From: Planctomycetota bacterium
Lineage (GTDB): Bacteria > Planctomycetota > Planctomycetia > Pirellulales > Lacipirellulaceae
Direction of reading: 5' to 3'
NCBI GenBank assembly: GCA_024278955.1
Contig: JAJRSE010000033.1
Span: 1-64,000, forward strand
DNA: 64,000 bases
A program made the translations under genes and the position numbers. Shown here one piece after another: positions 63,307-64,000 of this stretch (position 1 is its first letter; every line of letters begins with the position of its first letter). Under the pieces are notes generated by a model, which saw only the letters and a program-made list of their open reading frames with translations, was not told the DNA's origin and searched no databases.

Positions 63307-64000
63307 GCTGTTGTTTCCTGTTCTTGATCGAGAGAGTATTGTTCTAAAACGAAGGGGAGCAGCCCGCAGCTTTCTAATCGCTCCAGCGGTGCCTGGAACG
63401 TGACTTGAACCACCCCCGGATGACGGCCGATTTCGATCGCCCCGTTGATTGTCGCGAGATTTTTGACTTCTTCGACACTCATGGCCAAGAGCTTGGCTGC
63501 TCGCTCCAGGCCGTTCTCGGTGGCGACGTTCAAGTCGCGGCCCGTGCCGACCACCGAAATCGGAGCCGTTCGTTCGATCTTACTCAAACCATGACGGCGG
63601 GCAATCGCTAGGGCCCGACTTCTTTCTTCCGAAGAAAATGGCTTCGCTAAAAAAGGAAGATCTTCTGGCACCGGTAGCAGCACAGGTCCGTCGATGCAAA
63701 GCCCTTTTAATACTTGGACTTGAAGCGTGACTGTGCCGGCAACATCGCACGTATGTCCGGCGATCTCGCCATCACCTTGCAGGGCGTGCATGTCGCCGAG
63801 ATAGATTCCTCCGCCGGGCACTTTTACTGGGCAGATCAAGATGGCTCCGGTTCGGACTGCGTTGATGTCCATGTGGCCGTCGGTACGCAGCTTCAACTGC
63901 TCCTCGGTAATTGCAAGTTCATGGGGAGCACCGATGAGAAATTGGCCGAAATCGCCCGCATTGTGACTATCGGGCATGGCAATGGCGGGAGTCGTGCCGA
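63303..64000 (-). CDS. Acetamidase/formamidase family protein, partial
   Basis: The reading frame runs off the right edge; the 5' part lies beyond the window. The visible 230 residues have the FmdA/AmdA pattern: PAIAMPDSHNAGDFGQFLIG, ILICPVKVPGGGIYLGDMHA, LQGDGEIAGHTCDVAGTV and ATENGLERAAKLLAMSVEEV. The family hydrolyses formamide or acetamide to the acid and ammonia. The His and Asp residues in GDMHALQGDGE are the likely metal/active-site ligands. It is coupled to the NHL gene by a 4-nt overlap. Confidence 0.85.
   Translation of the reverse strand, partial: GTTPAIAMPDSHNAGDFGQFLIGAPHELAITEEQLKLRTDGHMDINAVRTGAILICPVKVPGGGIYLGDMHALQGDGEIAGHTCDVAGTVTLQVQVLKGLCIDGPVLLPVPEDLPFLAKPFSSEERSRALAIARRHGLSKIERTAPISVVGTGRDLNVATENGLERAAKLLAMSVEEVKNLATINGAIEIGRHPGVVQVTFQAPLERLESCGLLPFVLEQYSLDQEQETTA

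Overview
The window looks like chromosomal DNA from a planctomycete, probably of the Pirellulales group. The evidence is two DUF1559 proteins with prepilin-type N-termini, three PEP-CTERM proteins (two with dockerin-like repeats), a large PVC-type cytochrome c/HEAT-repeat protein, a DUF6807 (PmoA-like) protein, XylR-type sugar regulation, a stand-alone mraZ, and many palindromic intergenic repeats. No 16S rRNA gene is present, so the placement rests on gene content. Three near-perfect parS palindromes lie next to parA-parB (46.4-46.7 kb), so the window is probably close to the replication origin.

Layout. 0-2.3 kb: 3' part of a ROCO (LRR-Roc-COR) gene. 2.5-3.7 kb: a small ORF and a RimK-like ATP-grasp ligase. 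3.7-11.9 kb, minus strand: secreted proteins, including a probable four-gene operon (glycosidase-like, beta-helix PEP-CTERM, DUF1559, lipoprotein). 12.5-24.6 kb: xylR, a KDG-kinase-like gene, vapBC, phosphofructokinase, a PmoA-like protein, an yefM/yoeB pair, an aldo/keto reductase, acetyl-CoA synthetase, a tRNA with CAU anticodon, a degenerate receiver protein and a SpoIIAA-like protein. 25.2-34.9 kb: an NtrB/NtrC two-component system divergent from lipoprotein, DUF1559, CobN-like, ExbB/MotA-like and DUF2149 genes. 35.2-44.1 kb: Tat-exported DMFase-like protein, PVC cytochrome, an unknown secreted protein and a DUF11-repeat surface protein. 44.6-53.1 kb: parB, parA, parS, DUF1015, ahcY, trpF, an ExeA-like ATPase and a dolichyl-phosphate-mannose-synthase-like enzyme. 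53.3-57.1 kb: a PstI/BsuBI-type restriction-modification locus with an interrupted endonuclease, then a duplicated fragment of the kinase gene and repeats. 57.1-64 kb: pyrG, DUF1844, mraZ, a FabF-like synthase, a frameshifted NHL-repeat gene and a partial acetamidase/formamidase.

The most interesting unit is 25.2-34.9 kb. The order CobN-like chelatase, ExbB/MotA-like channel, DUF2149 matches hmuS-hmuT-hmuU of haem-utilisation operons in Bacteroidota. Here the chelatase has a predicted export signal and a C-terminal anchor. The operon also has a Cys-rich lipoprotein, a DUF1559 pseudopilin-like protein, a sigma54-like promoter, and a divergent NtrBC pair whose kinase has a cysteine cluster beside its phospho-acceptor histidine. 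A haem or metalloporphyrin dechelation/uptake system under sigma54 control is the leading inference. The second notable point is decay: a nonsense codon in the restriction gene, a 1-nt frameshift in the NHL gene, a PEP-CTERM gene that has lost its normal end, and a truncated kinase copy 42 kb from its source.
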